DNA of 64,000 nucleotides from an uncultured cyanobacterium (GCA_903887375.1 CAISPN010000032.1:1-64000); one strand, 5' to 3'. Positions 8,625 through 18,949 are shown, counted from the first letter of the stretch. A program made the numbers and translations. The notes: generated from the sequence alone by a model not told the origin.

Positions 8625-9689
8625 CTAAAGCAGGTAATCCAAATCGCTTTGGTCTTGAATTTTTTTAAGCACCTGTTTGATGTCTTGGCTGCGATCTTTG
8701 TGAACTATTAAGGTGACATTTTTATCGCGCACTACTACTAATTCTTTCAGACCAATGCTGACAATTACTTCATTGGAATCAGTTGCATAAAATATACAAT
8801 CTTTACTATCTAACCCAATATGGCGTGCCAGCTCTAAATTAGGTTCATCATCATCATCTTGTCGTAGTCTTTCAACAGCATTCCAATCTCCTAGATCATC
8901 CCAGGGAAATTGTACTGGCAAGACACAGGCTAAGCGAGTTTTTTCCATCAAGGCGTAGTCAATGCTTCTTTTGGGAAGTTGAGGATAAATTTCAACTCCT
9001 TTTTCAATTAAAGGTTGAATAATTTCGCTTGCGTATTTTTTCAGCTCCGAAATTACCACCGAGGCTTTGAAAATGAACATTCCACTGTTCCAGCTATAAT
9101 CTCCAGAGGCCAAGAAGATTTCAGCAGTGCCACGATCTGGTTTTTCAGTAAAGCGATTGACCTTGTAGACTGGTATTGGCTGAAAGCTAAGATTTTCGCC
9201 TTGCTGAATGTAACCATAGCCTGTAGCCGGCTGATCCGGTTTAATACCCAAAGTAACTATAGAAGAAAAATCCTGAGCCTGTTTACAAGCGGCCAACAAG
9301 GTAGATTCAAAAACACGTTGATTGCCAATCCAGTGATCTGCTGGGAAAAAACCAATTACTTTATCTTCTCCATATTTTTTAGCAATCTCCAAAGTAGCCC
9401 AGGCGACTGCTGGAGCAGTATCACGACCCTCAGGCTCAACTAAAATATTAGAAATTGGTAGTTCAGGCAGTTGTTCTTTTACTCCATCGGCAATTAGAGC
9501 AGAAGTGATCACCCAAAGATTATCCCACCCCTGGGCAATAGGAAGAAGTCTCTTGGCAGTTGCTTGCAAAAGACTATCTCCACTTCCATCAAGCGAGAGA
9601 AATTGTTTAGGATTGTGACGACGACTAAGGGGCCAGAAACGTTCTCCTTTTCCACCAGCAAGAATCACTGGAATTAGGGGGGGGTTCAT
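8625..9689 (-). CDS. manC: Mannose-1-phosphate guanylyltransferase
   Basis: A 354-aa sugar nucleotidyltransferase with the N-terminal pyrophosphorylase signature GGKGERFWPLSRRHNPKQFL, followed by FFPADHWIG, TRFTEKP-type and WNSGMFIF motifs. It makes GDP-mannose from mannose-1-phosphate and GTP for surface glycans. It lacks the C-terminal isomerase domain found in bifunctional ManC/AlgA proteins (~480 aa), so only the guanylyltransferase activity is expected. It is first in a minus-strand run with mtnB and era. Confidence 0.9.
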   Translation of the reverse strand: MNPPLIPVILAGGKGERFWPLSRRHNPKQFLSLDGSGDSLLQATAKRLLPIAQGWDNLWVITSALIADGVKEQLPELPISNILVEPEGRDTAPAVAWATLEIAKKYGEDKVIGFFPADHWIGNQRVFESTLLAACKQAQDFSSIVTLGIKPDQPATGYGYIQQGENLSFQPIPVYKVNRFTEKPDRGTAEIFLASGDYSWNSGMFIFKASVVISELKKYASEIIQPLIEKGVEIYPQLPKRSIDYALMEKTRLACVLPVQFPWDDLGDWNAVERLRQDDDDEPNLELARHIGLDSKDCIFYATDSNEVIVSIGLKELVVVRDKNVTLIVHKDRSQDIKQVLKKIQDQSDLDYLL

Positions 9690-9758
9690 ATTTTATATAA
9701 ATATTTCGGCTAGCAATTATGTTTTGATTTTCTCACTCTTTTGCGGCCAAGTTAAAAA

Positions 9759-10307
9759 TTAATTGCGATCAATGCTAATGATCCAAGTTCCCAAGTATAT
9801 CCGCAGAGGAATTTCACCTGAAATCTGCGCATCTCCAGTAAAGTAATAGGTACCAAAATTGGGATTTTGAACATTAGAAAGAACAATAGTAGCTTCAGAA
9901 TTCCCCTCAAGAGGATTTTCTAAGTCTATCTCTAGATAACGACTTTCTTTATCCCAGTAAACTGACTTGAGGGGAACTGATTTGTCTCCAGATCTAACTT
10001 CTACTGATTTAGTATCAAAGACACCATCGTAATAATCAGGATAGGAGATAAAGAAACGGGTAGCCCCTTGAGCAAGCTTTTTTGATGGGATATAAAGCTT
10101 ATAACGATCCATTTGATGGGGATTGCCACCGAAATCCAAATGGTAGTTTAAGTTATCTTTACGCTCAACACCACTAAAGATAGTCATCCCGCCATTAGAA
10201 TCTGCCCTGGCGATTGTATTAGATAAGAGCAGCCCTAGAATACTCAAACTCGCACCTAGCAGTAATTTACGGGGGATCATATTGATAAATTTTGGTTGAT
10301 TGAACAT
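9759..10307 (-). CDS. DUF2808 domain-containing exported protein
   Basis: A 182-aa protein with a signal peptide (hydrophobic LLLGASLSILGLLLSNTIARA, cleavage after ARA). The mature part has the DUF2808 pattern: MDRYKLYIPSKKLAQGATRF, a PDYYDGVFD segment, YLEIDLENPLEGNS and NPNFGTYYF. The family is common in cyanobacteria and its function is unknown. A second in-frame ATG at 10280 is an equally possible start; neither has a clear ribosome-binding site. It is separated from pntA by a 215-base divergent promoter region. Confidence 0.85.
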   Translation of the reverse strand: MFNQPKFINMIPRKLLLGASLSILGLLLSNTIARADSNGGMTIFSGVERKDNLNYHLDFGGNPHQMDRYKLYIPSKKLAQGATRFFISYPDYYDGVFDTKSVEVRSGDKSVPLKSVYWDKESRYLEIDLENPLEGNSEATIVLSNVQNPNFGTYYFTGDAQISGEIPLRIYLGTWIISIDRN

Positions 10308-10522
10308 TTTTTTTAATTCACATTACTAGATTAGCAGAGCTATATTGTATTGATGAACATAAAGGTGAAACAAAAAAAACTGTCCATCTTCTAAAGATAT
10401 TTTAAGAAATTTGTCCAGAAATTGGGGATCGTCATAGGATTCGGGTATGTACAATAGATAATTTACTCTCTTGTTGAGAAATCGCACTAATCAAGACAGT
10501 TCATACTAATGGGGGAAAGGAA

Positions 10523-12112
10523 ATGACCATCGCTACTCAATCTGAAGCGATAACCCGAATGGGCGAACAAGCTAAAACAGTAAAAAGAATTGGGATTCCC
10601 AAGGAACTCTACCCAAATGAAGCGAGGGTTGCCGCGACACCGGAGACCGCAGAAAAATTGCACAAATTGGGTTTTGAAGTCCTTGTAGAATCTGGAGCCG
10701 GAATTGCGGCTAATTTCTCGGATGAAAGCTACCAAAAAATCAACGCGCAGATTCTACCGAATGCGGAATCTCTTTGGAATTCGGCTGATATTATTTTAAA
10801 GGTTCGAGCGCCTTTAGAAGGTGAGCTTGAGAAAATGCCAGAGGGTAAAACCCTAATCAGTTTTATCTGGCCTGCTCAAAATCCAGAATTATTAAATGCT
10901 CTAGGAGCTAAAAAAGCAACTGTCATTGCGATGGATTCGGTTCCTCGCATCTCACGTGCCCAAAAACTCGATGCCCTCAGCTCTATGGCCAATATTGCTG
11001 GATATCGAGCGGTGATTGAAGCTGCGGAAAATTTTGGCCGCTTTTTTACAGGTCAAATTACAGCAGCCGGCAAAGTTCCGCCAGCTAAGGTATTGATTAT
11101 TGGTGCTGGTGTAGCAGGCCTTGCTGCTTTAGGTACTGCCAAAAACCTTGGCGCAATTGTGCGCGCCTTTGATACCAGACCAGTGGTCAAAGAACAGGTC
11201 GAAAGTCTAGGAGGGGAATTTTTGGAGCTGGTCTTTGCTGAAGATGGCACTGGTGAAGGTGGCTATGCCAAGACCATGAGTAAGGAGTTTATTGAGGCCG
11301 AGATGGCTCTTTTTGCTGCTCAAGCCAAAGAAGTAGACATCATCATCACAACAGCGCTGATTCCTGGTAAACCCGCTCCTAAGCTGATTACTGAGGCCAT
11401 GGTCTCTAGTATGAAAGCTGGTTCTGTGATTGTCGATTTAGCCTCAGAACAAGGAGGCAATTGTGAATTAACCAAACCAGGTGAAATTTACAAATACAAC
11501 GACGTGACAATCATTGGTTTGACTGATTTGCCGAGCCGCATGGCCAGTCAATCCAGCCAACTCTATGGAACTAACCTCTGGCATCTGCTCAAAGATATGG
11601 GTGGGGCTGAAAACTATCGAGTTGATCTTGAAGATGAAGTAATCCGCGGTGCTACAGTTTTGCATGAAGGTGAGATAATCTGGCCTGCTCCTAAAGTGAG
11701 TAATCCATCACCTACACCTGTCAAACCGGCCGCTGTGGTACATAGTGCGCCTGAGAAAACCCCTAAAAAAGCAAATCCCTGGCTGGTACCTTTATTAGTT
11801 ATTGGACCATTGCTTTTGGTGGGACTATATGCACCTGCTTCTTTCTTGTCGCACTTTACAGTATTTGTCCTGGCTTGTTTTGTAGGTTGGCAGGTAATTT
11901 GGAATGTCAAACCAGCTTTACATACCCCGCTGATGAGCGTGACGAACGCCATCTCTGGGATCATCATCATTGGTGGTATGCTGCAAATTTCAGGTCCGCT
12001 CAATTCTCCTATCACAATTTTGGGAGCAATTGCGATCTTGATAGGTACAATCAACATCTCCGGTGGCTTTTTGGTCACACAACGTATGCTTAAAATGTTT
12101 CAGAGGGATTAG
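10523..12112 (+). CDS. pntA: NAD(P) transhydrogenase subunit alpha
   Basis: PntA and PntB form the proton-driven transhydrogenase that moves hydride from NADH to NADP+ in the membrane. This 529-aa subunit has the NAD(H)-binding domain I (residues ~25-390) with the [20 protein letters not shown] motif and a [18 protein letters not shown] Rossmann loop, a Pro-rich linker near 395-415, and C-terminal helices (about 417-525) of domain II. It is full-length, not split into PntA1/PntA2. A GGGGGA-like Shine-Dalgarno (gggggaaagg) lies just before the ATG. pntB begins two bases after the stop, so the two are coupled. Confidence 0.96.
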   Translation: MTIATQSEAITRMGEQAKTVKRIGIPKELYPNEARVAATPETAEKLHKLGFEVLVESGAGIAANFSDESYQKINAQILPNAESLWNSADIILKVRAPLEGELEKMPEGKTLISFIWPAQNPELLNALGAKKATVIAMDSVPRISRAQKLDALSSMANIAGYRAVIEAAENFGRFFTGQITAAGKVPPAKVLIIGAGVAGLAALGTAKNLGAIVRAFDTRPVVKEQVESLGGEFLELVFAEDGTGEGGYAKTMSKEFIEAEMALFAAQAKEVDIIITTALIPGKPAPKLITEAMVSSMKAGSVIVDLASEQGGNCELTKPGEIYKYNDVTIIGLTDLPSRMASQSSQLYGTNLWHLLKDMGGAENYRVDLEDEVIRGATVLHEGEIIWPAPKVSNPSPTPVKPAAVVHSAPEKTPKKANPWLVPLLVIGPLLLVGLYAPASFLSHFTVFVLACFVGWQVIWNVKPALHTPLMSVTNAISGIIIIGGMLQISGPLNSPITILGAIAILIGTINISGGFLVTQRMLKMFQRD

Positions 12113-12114
12113 AT

Positions 12115-13530
12115 ATGTCTAGTAACTTACTGACGGTAGCCTATATAGCTGCCAGTATTCTCTTTATCCTCTCTCTAGCTGGACTTTCCAATCAAGAAAG
12201 CGCCCGCATGGGAAATGTCTATGGTATCTTGGGCATGGTTGTGGCCTTTGTGGCAACTGCAGCTAGTTCAGTCGTCACTGGCTATACTACTTTGCTAGGC
12301 GCAATTTTGCCAGCAGTTGTCATCGGAGCCTTTTTAGCCTCTAGAGTAGCGATGACCTCTATGCCTGAATTGGTCGCCATCTTGCATAGTTTTGTGGGTC
12401 TAGCCGCAGTACTAGTGGGAATAGCCAATTATCTTGGGGATTCTTCTTTGGTAGGAGTAGAAGAGACCATCCACAAATTAGAAATCTACATAGGCGTTTT
12501 CATTGGCGCAGTTACTTTCACCGGTTCTATCGTAGCTTTTGGTAAATTGAGAGCAATCATCTCTAGTAAGCCATTGATGTTACCTGCTCGCCATCTGCTC
12601 AACATTGGGCTTTTGCTAGGCTCTATCTATCTAGCCTTTAGCTACATGCAATCTGAGGGCACAGGTGGACTTAAGCCCCTATTGATTATGGCTGTACTTG
12701 CCGGAATCTTGGGTGTTCATCTAGTAGCTGCCATTGGTGGGGCTGATATGCCCGTGGTGATCTCAATGCTCAATAGCTATTCGGGCTGGGCAGCTGCAGC
12801 TGCTGGTTTTATGCTCTCTAATGACCTATTGATCGTCACTGGCGCTCTAGTAGGTAGTAGTGGTGCTATTTTGAGCATTATTATGTGCAAAGCTATGAAC
12901 CGCTCCTTTATCAGTGTGATTTTAGGTGGTTTTGGCCAAGGAACCTCTAGTAGCCAAAGTAGCGCTCAGCAGCCTCAAGGTGAAGTTAATCCCATCGATG
13001 CTCAGGCAACGGCTGAATTACTTTACTTGGCTAAAAATGTGATCATCACTCCTGGCTATGGTATGGCTGTAGCCCAAGCTCAGCATCCTGTTTCAGAAAT
13101 CACTAAACTGCTGCGTGACAATGGGGTCAAGGTCCGCTTTGGTATACATCCAGTAGCCGGCAGATTGCCTGGACATATGAATGTGCTTTTAGCTGAAGCT
13201 AAGGTGCCCTATGACATTGTTCTAGAAATGGACGAGATTAATGAAGATTTTGGAGAGACCGATGTGGTTTTAGTGATTGGGGCTAATGATACAGTCAATC
13301 CCAGCGCACTAGAAGATCCAGGTAGTCCTATTGCTGGAATGCCCGTACTCGAAGTATGGCATGCAGGTCAGGTAGTGGTCATGAAAAGGGGTATGTCCAG
13401 CGGTTATGCCGGTGTAGATAATCCTCTTTTCTATAAGGAAAATACAAGAATGCTCTTTGGCGATGCCAAGAAAAATGTCGATGCCATTCTTGTTAGTTTG
13501 AGAGAAAACTCGCCAGCTCTAGCTCGCTAG
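12115..13530 (+). CDS. pntB: NAD(P) transhydrogenase subunit beta
   Basis: The 471-aa beta subunit has an N-terminal block of about eight to nine membrane helices (residues 1-265, including the conserved [24 protein letters not shown] segment) and a C-terminal NADP(H)-binding domain III with [36 protein letters not shown] and [12 protein letters not shown] motifs. With PntA it builds the proton channel and the NADP site. Length is typical. A strong hairpin terminator follows 8 bases after the stop. Confidence 0.97.
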   Translation: MSSNLLTVAYIAASILFILSLAGLSNQESARMGNVYGILGMVVAFVATAASSVVTGYTTLLGAILPAVVIGAFLASRVAMTSMPELVAILHSFVGLAAVLVGIANYLGDSSLVGVEETIHKLEIYIGVFIGAVTFTGSIVAFGKLRAIISSKPLMLPARHLLNIGLLLGSIYLAFSYMQSEGTGGLKPLLIMAVLAGILGVHLVAAIGGADMPVVISMLNSYSGWAAAAAGFMLSNDLLIVTGALVGSSGAILSIIMCKAMNRSFISVILGGFGQGTSSSQSSAQQPQGEVNPIDAQATAELLYLAKNVIITPGYGMAVAQAQHPVSEITKLLRDNGVKVRFGIHPVAGRLPGHMNVLLAEAKVPYDIVLEMDEINEDFGETDVVLVIGANDTVNPSALEDPGSPIAGMPVLEVWHAGQVVVMKRGMSSGYAGVDNPLFYKENTRMLFGDAKKNVDAILVSLRENSPALAR

Positions 13531-13538
13531 AAAATATT

Positions 13539-13568
13539 AAGAGTGTCTCTATTGGGGCACTCTTTTAA
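13539..13568 (+). terminator. Terminator of pntAB
   Basis: AAGAGTG (13539-13545) pairs with CACTCTT (13558-13564); inside it TCTC pairs with GGGG through G-C and G-T pairs around a TATT loop, giving an 11-bp hairpin that ends in T residues. It separates pntB from the next small gene. Confidence 0.75.
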
Positions 13569-13584
13569 TAGATAAATAGAACTA

Positions 13585-13929
13585 ATGTCATCTGAAAGTT
13601 TTGAAGAAAATCTCTCTGAGCTTAACTATAAATTAAAGCAACTCTCTTACCGTTATCAGCAGATTCAACAAGCTCAGCAACAGCAAAAAGAGCTATCATA
13701 TGAACTAACAAAATTAGAAATCAATCCACAAATGAGCGCTGAGATAGAGAATATTCGAGCGCAATTGGGAGAACTTGAACTAATTCTCGAAAGTGGACTG
13801 TTGAGAGATAACCAGTTACGCTATTTATTTTGGCAAGCTGTAAAAAAAGGGCTAATTGGGGATGTTTTTTGGCAAGCTTTACGCTTTGGCACTATGGGTA
13901 TGATTTTAGGCTGGCTATTGAAGGGCTGA
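13585..13929 (+). CDS. Small coiled-coil protein with C-terminal hydrophobic helix
   Basis: A 114-aa protein of unknown family. Residues ~5-75 are rich in Glu, Gln and Leu with heptad-like spacing (coiled coil), including a QQIQQAQQQQKEL run. The C-terminal ~35 residues (GLIGDVFWQALRFGTMGMILGWLLKG) are hydrophobic and could anchor the protein to a membrane. It lies 54 bases after pntB but beyond the terminator. No catalytic motif is visible and I do not assign a function. Confidence 0.6.
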   Translation: MSSESFEENLSELNYKLKQLSYRYQQIQQAQQQQKELSYELTKLEINPQMSAEIENIRAQLGELELILESGLLRDNQLRYLFWQAVKKGLIGDVFWQALRFGTMGMILGWLLKG

Positions 13930-14112
13930 TTTTTTGTAATTAGGACAGATAAAACAATAGAAAGTTATAAATTTTAAGTAAAGCATTATACATATTAGAG
14001 ATCTTTTTTTGAAAAATGATTATACAATACTAAAGTCAGAGCGTGAATTTTCGCGCTTGTTGGTAAATTAAAGAAATCTCGATAGAGTCAATTTCAAAAT
14101 TAGGAAAAAAAA

Positions 14113-14859
14113 ATGAAAAAATATCTTGCGGAAGCATTTGGTACTTTTTGGTTGGTTTTAGGTGGTTGTGGTAGTGCAGTATTTGCCGCTGCTATCCCCA
14201 ATGGAGACAACAACCAACTTGGTCTTGGTTTTCTAGGTGTTGCTTTAGCCTTCGGCTTGACTGTTTTTACAGGAGCATACGCCTTTGGTCATATTTCTGG
14301 TGGACACTTTAATCCTGCAGTTTCATTTGGTCTTTGGGCAGCTAAACGTTTTCCCAAGAGCGAACTGCTACCCTATGTGATTGCCCAAGTAGTTGGCGCT
14401 ATCATTGCTGGTTTGGTCATCTCAATCATCGCTAATGGTAAAGCTGGTTTTGCTTTAACTGGAAGTAATCCCTTGGCAACCAATGGCTACGGTGATCACT
14501 CCCCACTAGGTTATTCTCTGTGGGCTTGCTTGCTTGCTGAAGTGATATTAACTTTCTTCTTCTTGATCGTTATTTTAGGAGCCACAGATAACCGCGCACC
14601 TGCTGGTTTCGCTGGAGCTGCTATTGGTTTGGCGCTCACCTTAATCCACTTGATCAGTATTCCTATTACCAATACTTCTGTTAATCCTGCTCGTAGCACT
14701 GGTGTTGCTTTATTTGCTGGTAATGGAGAAATCCTTGGACAGCTTTGGTTATTCTGGTTTGCTCCTTTAGTTGGAGCGATCCTAGCTGGTTATGTTTATC
14801 ATAGTTTCTTTGAAGAAAGCCGTAGAGCTAGAGTAGCAACTTCTTTTGATGCTGAATAA
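14113..14859 (+). CDS. aqpZ: Aquaporin Z
   Basis: A 248-aa major intrinsic protein with six membrane helices and two half-helix loops. Both pore motifs are present, NPA at residues 67-69 (HFNPAV) and NPAR at 191-194. The narrow-filter His is in the LIHLISIP helix and the filter Arg follows the second NPA, as in water-selective AqpZ rather than glycerol facilitators. Cyanobacterial AqpZ carries water during osmotic shifts. It is monocistronic: a 183-base gap precedes it and a strong terminator follows. Confidence 0.95.
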   Translation: MKKYLAEAFGTFWLVLGGCGSAVFAAAIPNGDNNQLGLGFLGVALAFGLTVFTGAYAFGHISGGHFNPAVSFGLWAAKRFPKSELLPYVIAQVVGAIIAGLVISIIANGKAGFALTGSNPLATNGYGDHSPLGYSLWACLLAEVILTFFFLIVILGATDNRAPAGFAGAAIGLALTLIHLISIPITNTSVNPARSTGVALFAGNGEILGQLWLFWFAPLVGAILAGYVYHSFFEESRRARVATSFDAE

Positions 14860-14873
14860 AACTCTCTCATAAT

Positions 14874-14909
14874 AAAAAAACCCCTCATGCATGGTGAGGG
14901 GTTTTTTTT
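14874..14909. terminator. Bidirectional terminator between aqpZ and the CAAD gene
   Basis: A run of seven A, then CCCCTCA (14881-14887), a short loop, TGAGGGG (14895-14901), then seven to eight T. The symmetric A and T runs let it stop transcription from both converging genes. Confidence 0.85.
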
Positions 14910-14924
14910 ATTGGCTAGAAAATA

Positions 14925-15380
14925 CTAGTCGTGTCTACCAAATATTTGATGTTTGAGCGCCTCAAATTCCTGGGAAAGCTCTCTACGGTTTTCAGCTTTC
15001 CAGAGATAACGATAAACAAACCAAACAATGTAACCTAAGCCGACCAATTGAGAAAGGGAGCCTAGCAAGGGTATATCACTAATGGCATCAAGTACCGCTA
15101 GGATAACCTTTACACTGACTATGGCAGTTAGGATCAAGCCAAGAGTCACTAAGGGCTTTTGGTAGTCACTGAAAAAACTGCCCAAAGATTCGGGTATTTT
15201 GCCAAGAACATCAAAAACTGGCTCGATATACTCTTGCCATGCTTTATCGGTAGTTGAGGGAGAAAAAACTTTGCCAACTTTATCAGGGTTAAAATCGGCC
15301 GAAGTAGACGAAACAATATTACCAACTCTCTCGGAGGATGGTTCAAAAGATTCAATTTCGTTTAGGGGTTTAGATTCCAT
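14925..15380 (-). CDS. curT: CAAD domain protein, CurT-like thylakoid curvature protein
   Basis: A 151-aa protein. The N-terminal ~60 residues are acidic and disordered; residues ~55-145 form a CAAD domain: an amphipathic helix (YIEPVFDVLGKIPESLGSFF), two membrane helices (PLVTLGLILTAIVSVKVILAV and LVGLGYIVWFVYRYLW), and a C-terminal amphipathic helix. Single CAAD proteins in cyanobacteria are homologous to plant CURT1, which bends thylakoid membranes at their margins. The curT symbol rests on domain layout; a second paralogue elsewhere cannot be excluded. Confidence 0.75.
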   Translation of the reverse strand: MESKPLNEIESFEPSSERVGNIVSSTSADFNPDKVGKVFSPSTTDKAWQEYIEPVFDVLGKIPESLGSFFSDYQKPLVTLGLILTAIVSVKVILAVLDAISDIPLLGSLSQLVGLGYIVWFVYRYLWKAENRRELSQEFEALKHQIFGRHD

Positions 15381-15526
15381 AATTGACCTAATCCTTTTAT
15401 GTTAATGGGTTATGACTAGAACATGCGTCAATCTATCAAAATAGACTGAAGCTTTTGCTAATATTATCAAACAACAATCGCAGGTTGATAGTTTCTCTTG
15501 AATGATAAACCATTATCGTCTGTTTA

Positions 15527-16411
15527 TCAGCAAAAAGTAACCTTTTGTTGTGTTTTGAGAAACTCAGAACTGAGTCCATCACAGAGTATTTCTACAGAGT
15601 TGTTAGGACTTTCAATTAGTTTAACCTTTTCTAATTTAGCGCCAAGGGCTGAAATTGGGCTCTGAAGGGTTAAAGCGATATAAAGGGCAATATTTTCCGC
15701 AGTAGGAACACTCTTTGCGAAATGGGCTATATCGTAATTGAGAAAAGTATGATCCATTGGCTCTACAATATAGTCTTTTACTGCCTTTTCAAGCTCAACT
15801 AAATCAATCAACATTCCTGTTCTAGGGTCTATCTCCCCAGCGACGGTAATTTCTAAATGATAGTTATGACCATGTCCATTTATCCGGGCACATTTGCCAT
15901 AAATTGCCTCATTTTCAGCTTGGTCAAGGTGGGGTAAGGCTAATCTGTGAGCGGCGCTAAAGTGAGTCTGGATACTTAGAGTTGCTTGCATGGCTTGTCC
16001 TCGATATTCTGCCCAAAGACTGGGGCTTTCAAATAGTTGAATTTTGTATAGGGGAAGATGGGATTCAAGTCTATGCCAAATCACTCTGGCAATGTTTTCT
16101 GTAGTTGGCAAAGTTTGCCCAAATTCCGGCCAAACCTCGTTTAAGTAACTAAAATTTAAATAATTAATTACATTTTGGCTAATTACTTGTTTGACATAAG
16201 AGAGATTATTAACCATACCATATTGATCTATATCTCCTATCAAAGACACGTAGAGTACATAGTTATGACCATGTCCAGGATAATTACTAGTAGGGCCAAA
16301 CAGCCTGAGATTTTCAACTTCTGCAATTTCACTTAACCAGTAACGATGACTAGCTGCAAATTCTGCTCGGCGGTTAATTATACACTGCATAGATTTAGCA
16401 AAGGTTCTCAA
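15527..16411 (-). CDS. Tandem 6-pyruvoyl-tetrahydropterin synthase/QueD-like protein
   Basis: A 294-aa protein made of two PTPS/QueD-fold copies. Copy 1 (residues ~12-135) has AEFAASHRYWL and GHGHNY zinc-ligand motifs (His22, His47, His49). Copy 2 (~143-285) has HFSAAHRLALP, YGKCARINGHGHNY (Cys174, His180, His182) and PTAENIALYI. Copy 2 keeps the catalytic Cys; the same place in copy 1 reads FGPTSNYPGHGHNY with no Cys. The family makes pterin or 7-deazaguanine precursors from 7,8-dihydroneopterin triphosphate. The product (pterin versus queuosine precursor) cannot be told from sequence. Confidence 0.85.
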   Translation of the reverse strand: MRTFAKSMQCIINRRAEFAASHRYWLSEIAEVENLRLFGPTSNYPGHGHNYVLYVSLIGDIDQYGMVNNLSYVKQVISQNVINYLNFSYLNEVWPEFGQTLPTTENIARVIWHRLESHLPLYKIQLFESPSLWAEYRGQAMQATLSIQTHFSAAHRLALPHLDQAENEAIYGKCARINGHGHNYHLEITVAGEIDPRTGMLIDLVELEKAVKDYIVEPMDHTFLNYDIAHFAKSVPTAENIALYIALTLQSPISALGAKLEKVKLIESPNNSVEILCDGLSSEFLKTQQKVTFC

Positions 16412-16439
16412 TCAAAATTCTAACATGTCACTCTAAGGC

Positions 16440-17108
16440 TTAGTATTTGATATATCGCAAATGTTGATCACTCTCACAGAGAAATTGCCTTGCTAGACGA
16501 AAAAACTCTTGACCTTGATGAAGCGCACTGTAGTCATAACTATTGCTAAAGCGCTGCAGTTCTTCTAAGGCATCAGCAATTTGGTTGAGACAATAGTAAA
16601 TACTAGCTGCGGTTTTGGCTAGTTTAGCTGGGTTAGGCTGAGATGTAAAAAGTAGTTTAAGTTTATCTAGAGTAACTTGAGAATCACTCAGGTAATCTTG
16701 AAAATTTTGCATCAGCTGATCATCATAAGGATCTGCTTCTAGATAATCTATCTGGATATCAAAAGATTTCAAAATTTGAGATGTGTTTTTTTTAATAGGT
16801 GTAAAGATTGTCTTTTGCCAATAAATTAGTTCCCATTGGTCATCTTTAACCTTTTGTCTTTGGTTTTTATATTCTTTTTGGGCTTTTTGCTGGCGATCTT
16901 GAATCTTAGAATCATATTCAAGCCGCCTTTGAGGATCGCCAAGTATTTCATAGGCCGCGTTGATCTCTACTATCTTTTGATGATCAGCTGTAGAGCTCTG
17001 GCTATCAGGATGATATTGTTTAACCAGCCTTCTGTAGGCAGTTTTAATTTCAATTTGACCAGCTTGTGGGCTGATTTTTAAGATGTTGTAGAGATTACTG
17101 CTGCTCAC
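16440..17108 (-). CDS. DnaJ (J-domain) protein
   Basis: A 222-aa protein with an N-terminal J-domain (residues 3-70) including the HPD motif in RLVKQYHPDSQS, which stimulates the ATPase of a DnaK partner. There is no Gly/Phe region, zinc finger or standard C-terminal substrate domain, so it is a class C J-protein. The rest is helical and charged with no family I recognise. It sits between the PTPS gene and the porin terminator. Confidence 0.85.
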   Translation of the reverse strand: MSSSNLYNILKISPQAGQIEIKTAYRRLVKQYHPDSQSSTADHQKIVEINAAYEILGDPQRRLEYDSKIQDRQQKAQKEYKNQRQKVKDDQWELIYWQKTIFTPIKKNTSQILKSFDIQIDYLEADPYDDQLMQNFQDYLSDSQVTLDKLKLLFTSQPNPAKLAKTAASIYYCLNQIADALEELQRFSNSYDYSALHQGQEFFRLARQFLCESDQHLRYIKY

Positions 17109-17114
17109 TTTTTT

Positions 17115-17147
17115 AAAAAAATAAGGGGCCCCATTTATGGGAGCCCC
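17115..17147 (-). terminator. Terminator of the SLH porin gene
   Basis: On the minus strand GGGGC-T-CCCAT pairs with ATGGGGCCCC (one bulged T), followed by TTATTTTTTT. It lies just after the porin stop and before the DnaJ start. Confidence 0.8.
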
Positions 17148-17167
17148 TACAGTCTATTTAGACTAGA

Positions 17168-18949
17168 TTAGAACTTGTAAGTTCCGCGGACAACACCAAT
17201 TAGCTGAGAAGAGCTGCCAGCTAGCTGAGTTGGGTTGTTCAACCAAATTATACCAGGAGTTACAGAAATGTTGTCTGTAACAGGGTATTTGTAGAACACT
17301 TCTAGGTGAACTGGAGAACCACCAAGAGTATTGTTAACTTGTCCTGTATAGTTACCATTGGTACTATTGTAGACAGTTACATTACCAAAGTCAGGCTGAA
17401 CACCACCGTAGAAACCGAGGACACTACCTTCTTTGAACAAGTCGGCAACAGCAATACCACCACCGTAGGACCAAACATCAGCACTACCTTGAGCACCAAT
17501 AAAGGTGTTAGGAGAATATCCAGAACTACCTACGTAGTTAACATTGGTGTAGTCAAAGAATGCGCTGACACTGACACCATGGAAAGGAGTTATAGAAGCT
17601 TGGAAACCATAACTGTTGATGGATTTATTACCATTGGTGCCTGGGTTATATTGTCCATTTGGAGAAGGAAGACCGTTGGCAAGATTAGTTCCAACAAGTC
17701 CATAGCTTCCACCCATACCAAAGACAGGGGTTCCTGCAGGAGCGTAACCGTTAACATAGGTCAGTCCTAAGTTGACGATATTGGCAACGTTAGCACTCAA
17801 TTGACCCAAGATACCATAGCCACCACCGAAGAGACCTTGACCGTAATTAGGGCTAGAAGCGTTAGTAGCCAAATAACCAATACTAAAACCAGTAGAACCG
17901 GTAGAAGAGCCAAGAACGTTATCTAGGAAGCCTAGTTTTAAGGTTATACCAGCACCGGATCCACCACCGATACGGTAGATGGGGCTAACTTGAGCGAATG
18001 CAGAAAGAGCACCGCCACCACCATCATAGTCATTGAAGTAAGGGTTGCCAGTAGGAACGAAGTCATACCAAGCACCGCCTACTGCTGCAACATAGGTATC
18101 TAGAGCTACGCCAGGACCAAAATGAAGTGAACCTTGGTAGGTTAACCAGTCGATAGCTACACTGTTGTTGCCAGAGCCAACGCCTACACCAGAAGCCAAT
18201 GTGGTTGCAGGAGAGGGGGCATAGTTGGTGTAAGTAGTATTAGTGTATGGATCGTAGAGTTGGTAAGGGCTAGCAAACTGAGCAACGTTCCCAGCAGCTA
18301 AACGAGCATGCAATACATCTTGACCAGAGAAAGTTGTATCGAATAATAGACGTACGCGGTCTTGGAATACTACTGCGGCATCAGCATTGGTCGCACCAGC
18401 TACGGAGAAAATAACTTCACCAGAAAGCTTGGTGGTAGTTGAGAACTGATGATTTTCTAAGAAGGATACACGTCCTTCCAAGTTGTCAACTTTAGCGCCA
18501 AGAGCAGCCAATTCAGACTGGAACTCTTGGATCAACCTTTTGAGTTTTTCGATATCTTCTTTGCTAACTGAGTTTTCTTGAATCAAACGCTCTAGAGTGT
18601 TCATACAAGCGTTCAAACCAGCTGCAAATTCCCAACGAGTTAGGGGTTTGTTACCTCTGTAGGTACGATCAGGATAACCTACGATACAACCATAGCGCTC
18701 AACCAAGCTTCTGAGAGCTTCATAAGCCCAATCAGTAGGAGCAACGTCGCGAAGCTCACTTACAGAACTGATTTGATCTTTGGTGTTAACTTGACCTTCG
18801 CTGCTATATTTGTCAAGTTGGTTAACAGTTGATGAATCTTGAGCTGGGGTAACAGTATCAGCTTGAGCTTTATTAGCCACGGACATTGAGAGCGCTACAC
18901 CGATTGCAGCACTACCAGTCAATAATGATTTCCAAAAGATTTTTGACAT
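17168..18949 (-). CDS. SLH-domain outer-membrane porin (iron uptake porin/SomA-OprB type)
   Basis: A ~593-aa cyanobacterial major porin. The start at 18949 is favoured because GAGGAG lies 12 bases upstream; that Shine-Dalgarno forms part of codons 3-4 of the longer reading frame from 18973. Domains: signal peptide (FWKSLLTGSAAIGVALSMSV, cleavage after AQA), one SLH domain (DVAPTDWAYEALRSLVERYG, GYPD, LTRWEFAAGLN) that binds the peptidoglycan-linked polymer, a coiled coil (NSVSKEDIEKLKRLIQEFQ...), and a beta-barrel rich in Gly, Asn and Tyr ending in Phe. Members pass ions, including iron, and small solutes. Terminator and structured leader flank it. Confidence 0.92.
   Translation of the reverse strand: MSKIFWKSLLTGSAAIGVALSMSVANKAQADTVTPAQDSSTVNQLDKYSSEGQVNTKDQISSVSELRDVAPTDWAYEALRSLVERYGCIVGYPDRTYRGNKPLTRWEFAAGLNACMNTLERLIQENSVSKEDIEKLKRLIQEFQSELAALGAKVDNLEGRVSFLENHQFSTTTKLSGEVIFSVAGATNADAAVVFQDRVRLLFDTTFSGQDVLHARLAAGNVAQFASPYQLYDPYTNTTYTNYAPSPATTLASGVGVGSGNNSVAIDWLTYQGSLHFGPGVALDTYVAAVGGAWYDFVPTGNPYFNDYDGGGGALSAFAQVSPIYRIGGGSGAGITLKLGFLDNVLGSSTGSTGFSIGYLATNASSPNYGQGLFGGGYGILGQLSANVANIVNLGLTYVNGYAPAGTPVFGMGGSYGLVGTNLANGLPSPNGQYNPGTNGNKSINSYGFQASITPFHGVSVSAFFDYTNVNYVGSSGYSPNTFIGAQGSADVWSYGGGIAVADLFKEGSVLGFYGGVQPDFGNVTVYNSTNGNYTGQVNNTLGGSPVHLEVFYKYPVTDNISVTPGIIWLNNPTQLAGSSSQLIGVVRGTYKF

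Noticed and set aside
9015-9443. Plus-strand ORF of 142 codons inside the guanylyltransferase gene
   Set aside because: Fully antisense to a clear enzyme gene with no family features.
14030-14062. AGCGTGAA/TTCGCGCT hairpin before aqpZ as a terminator
   Set aside because: Imperfect stem and no T run; left unassigned.
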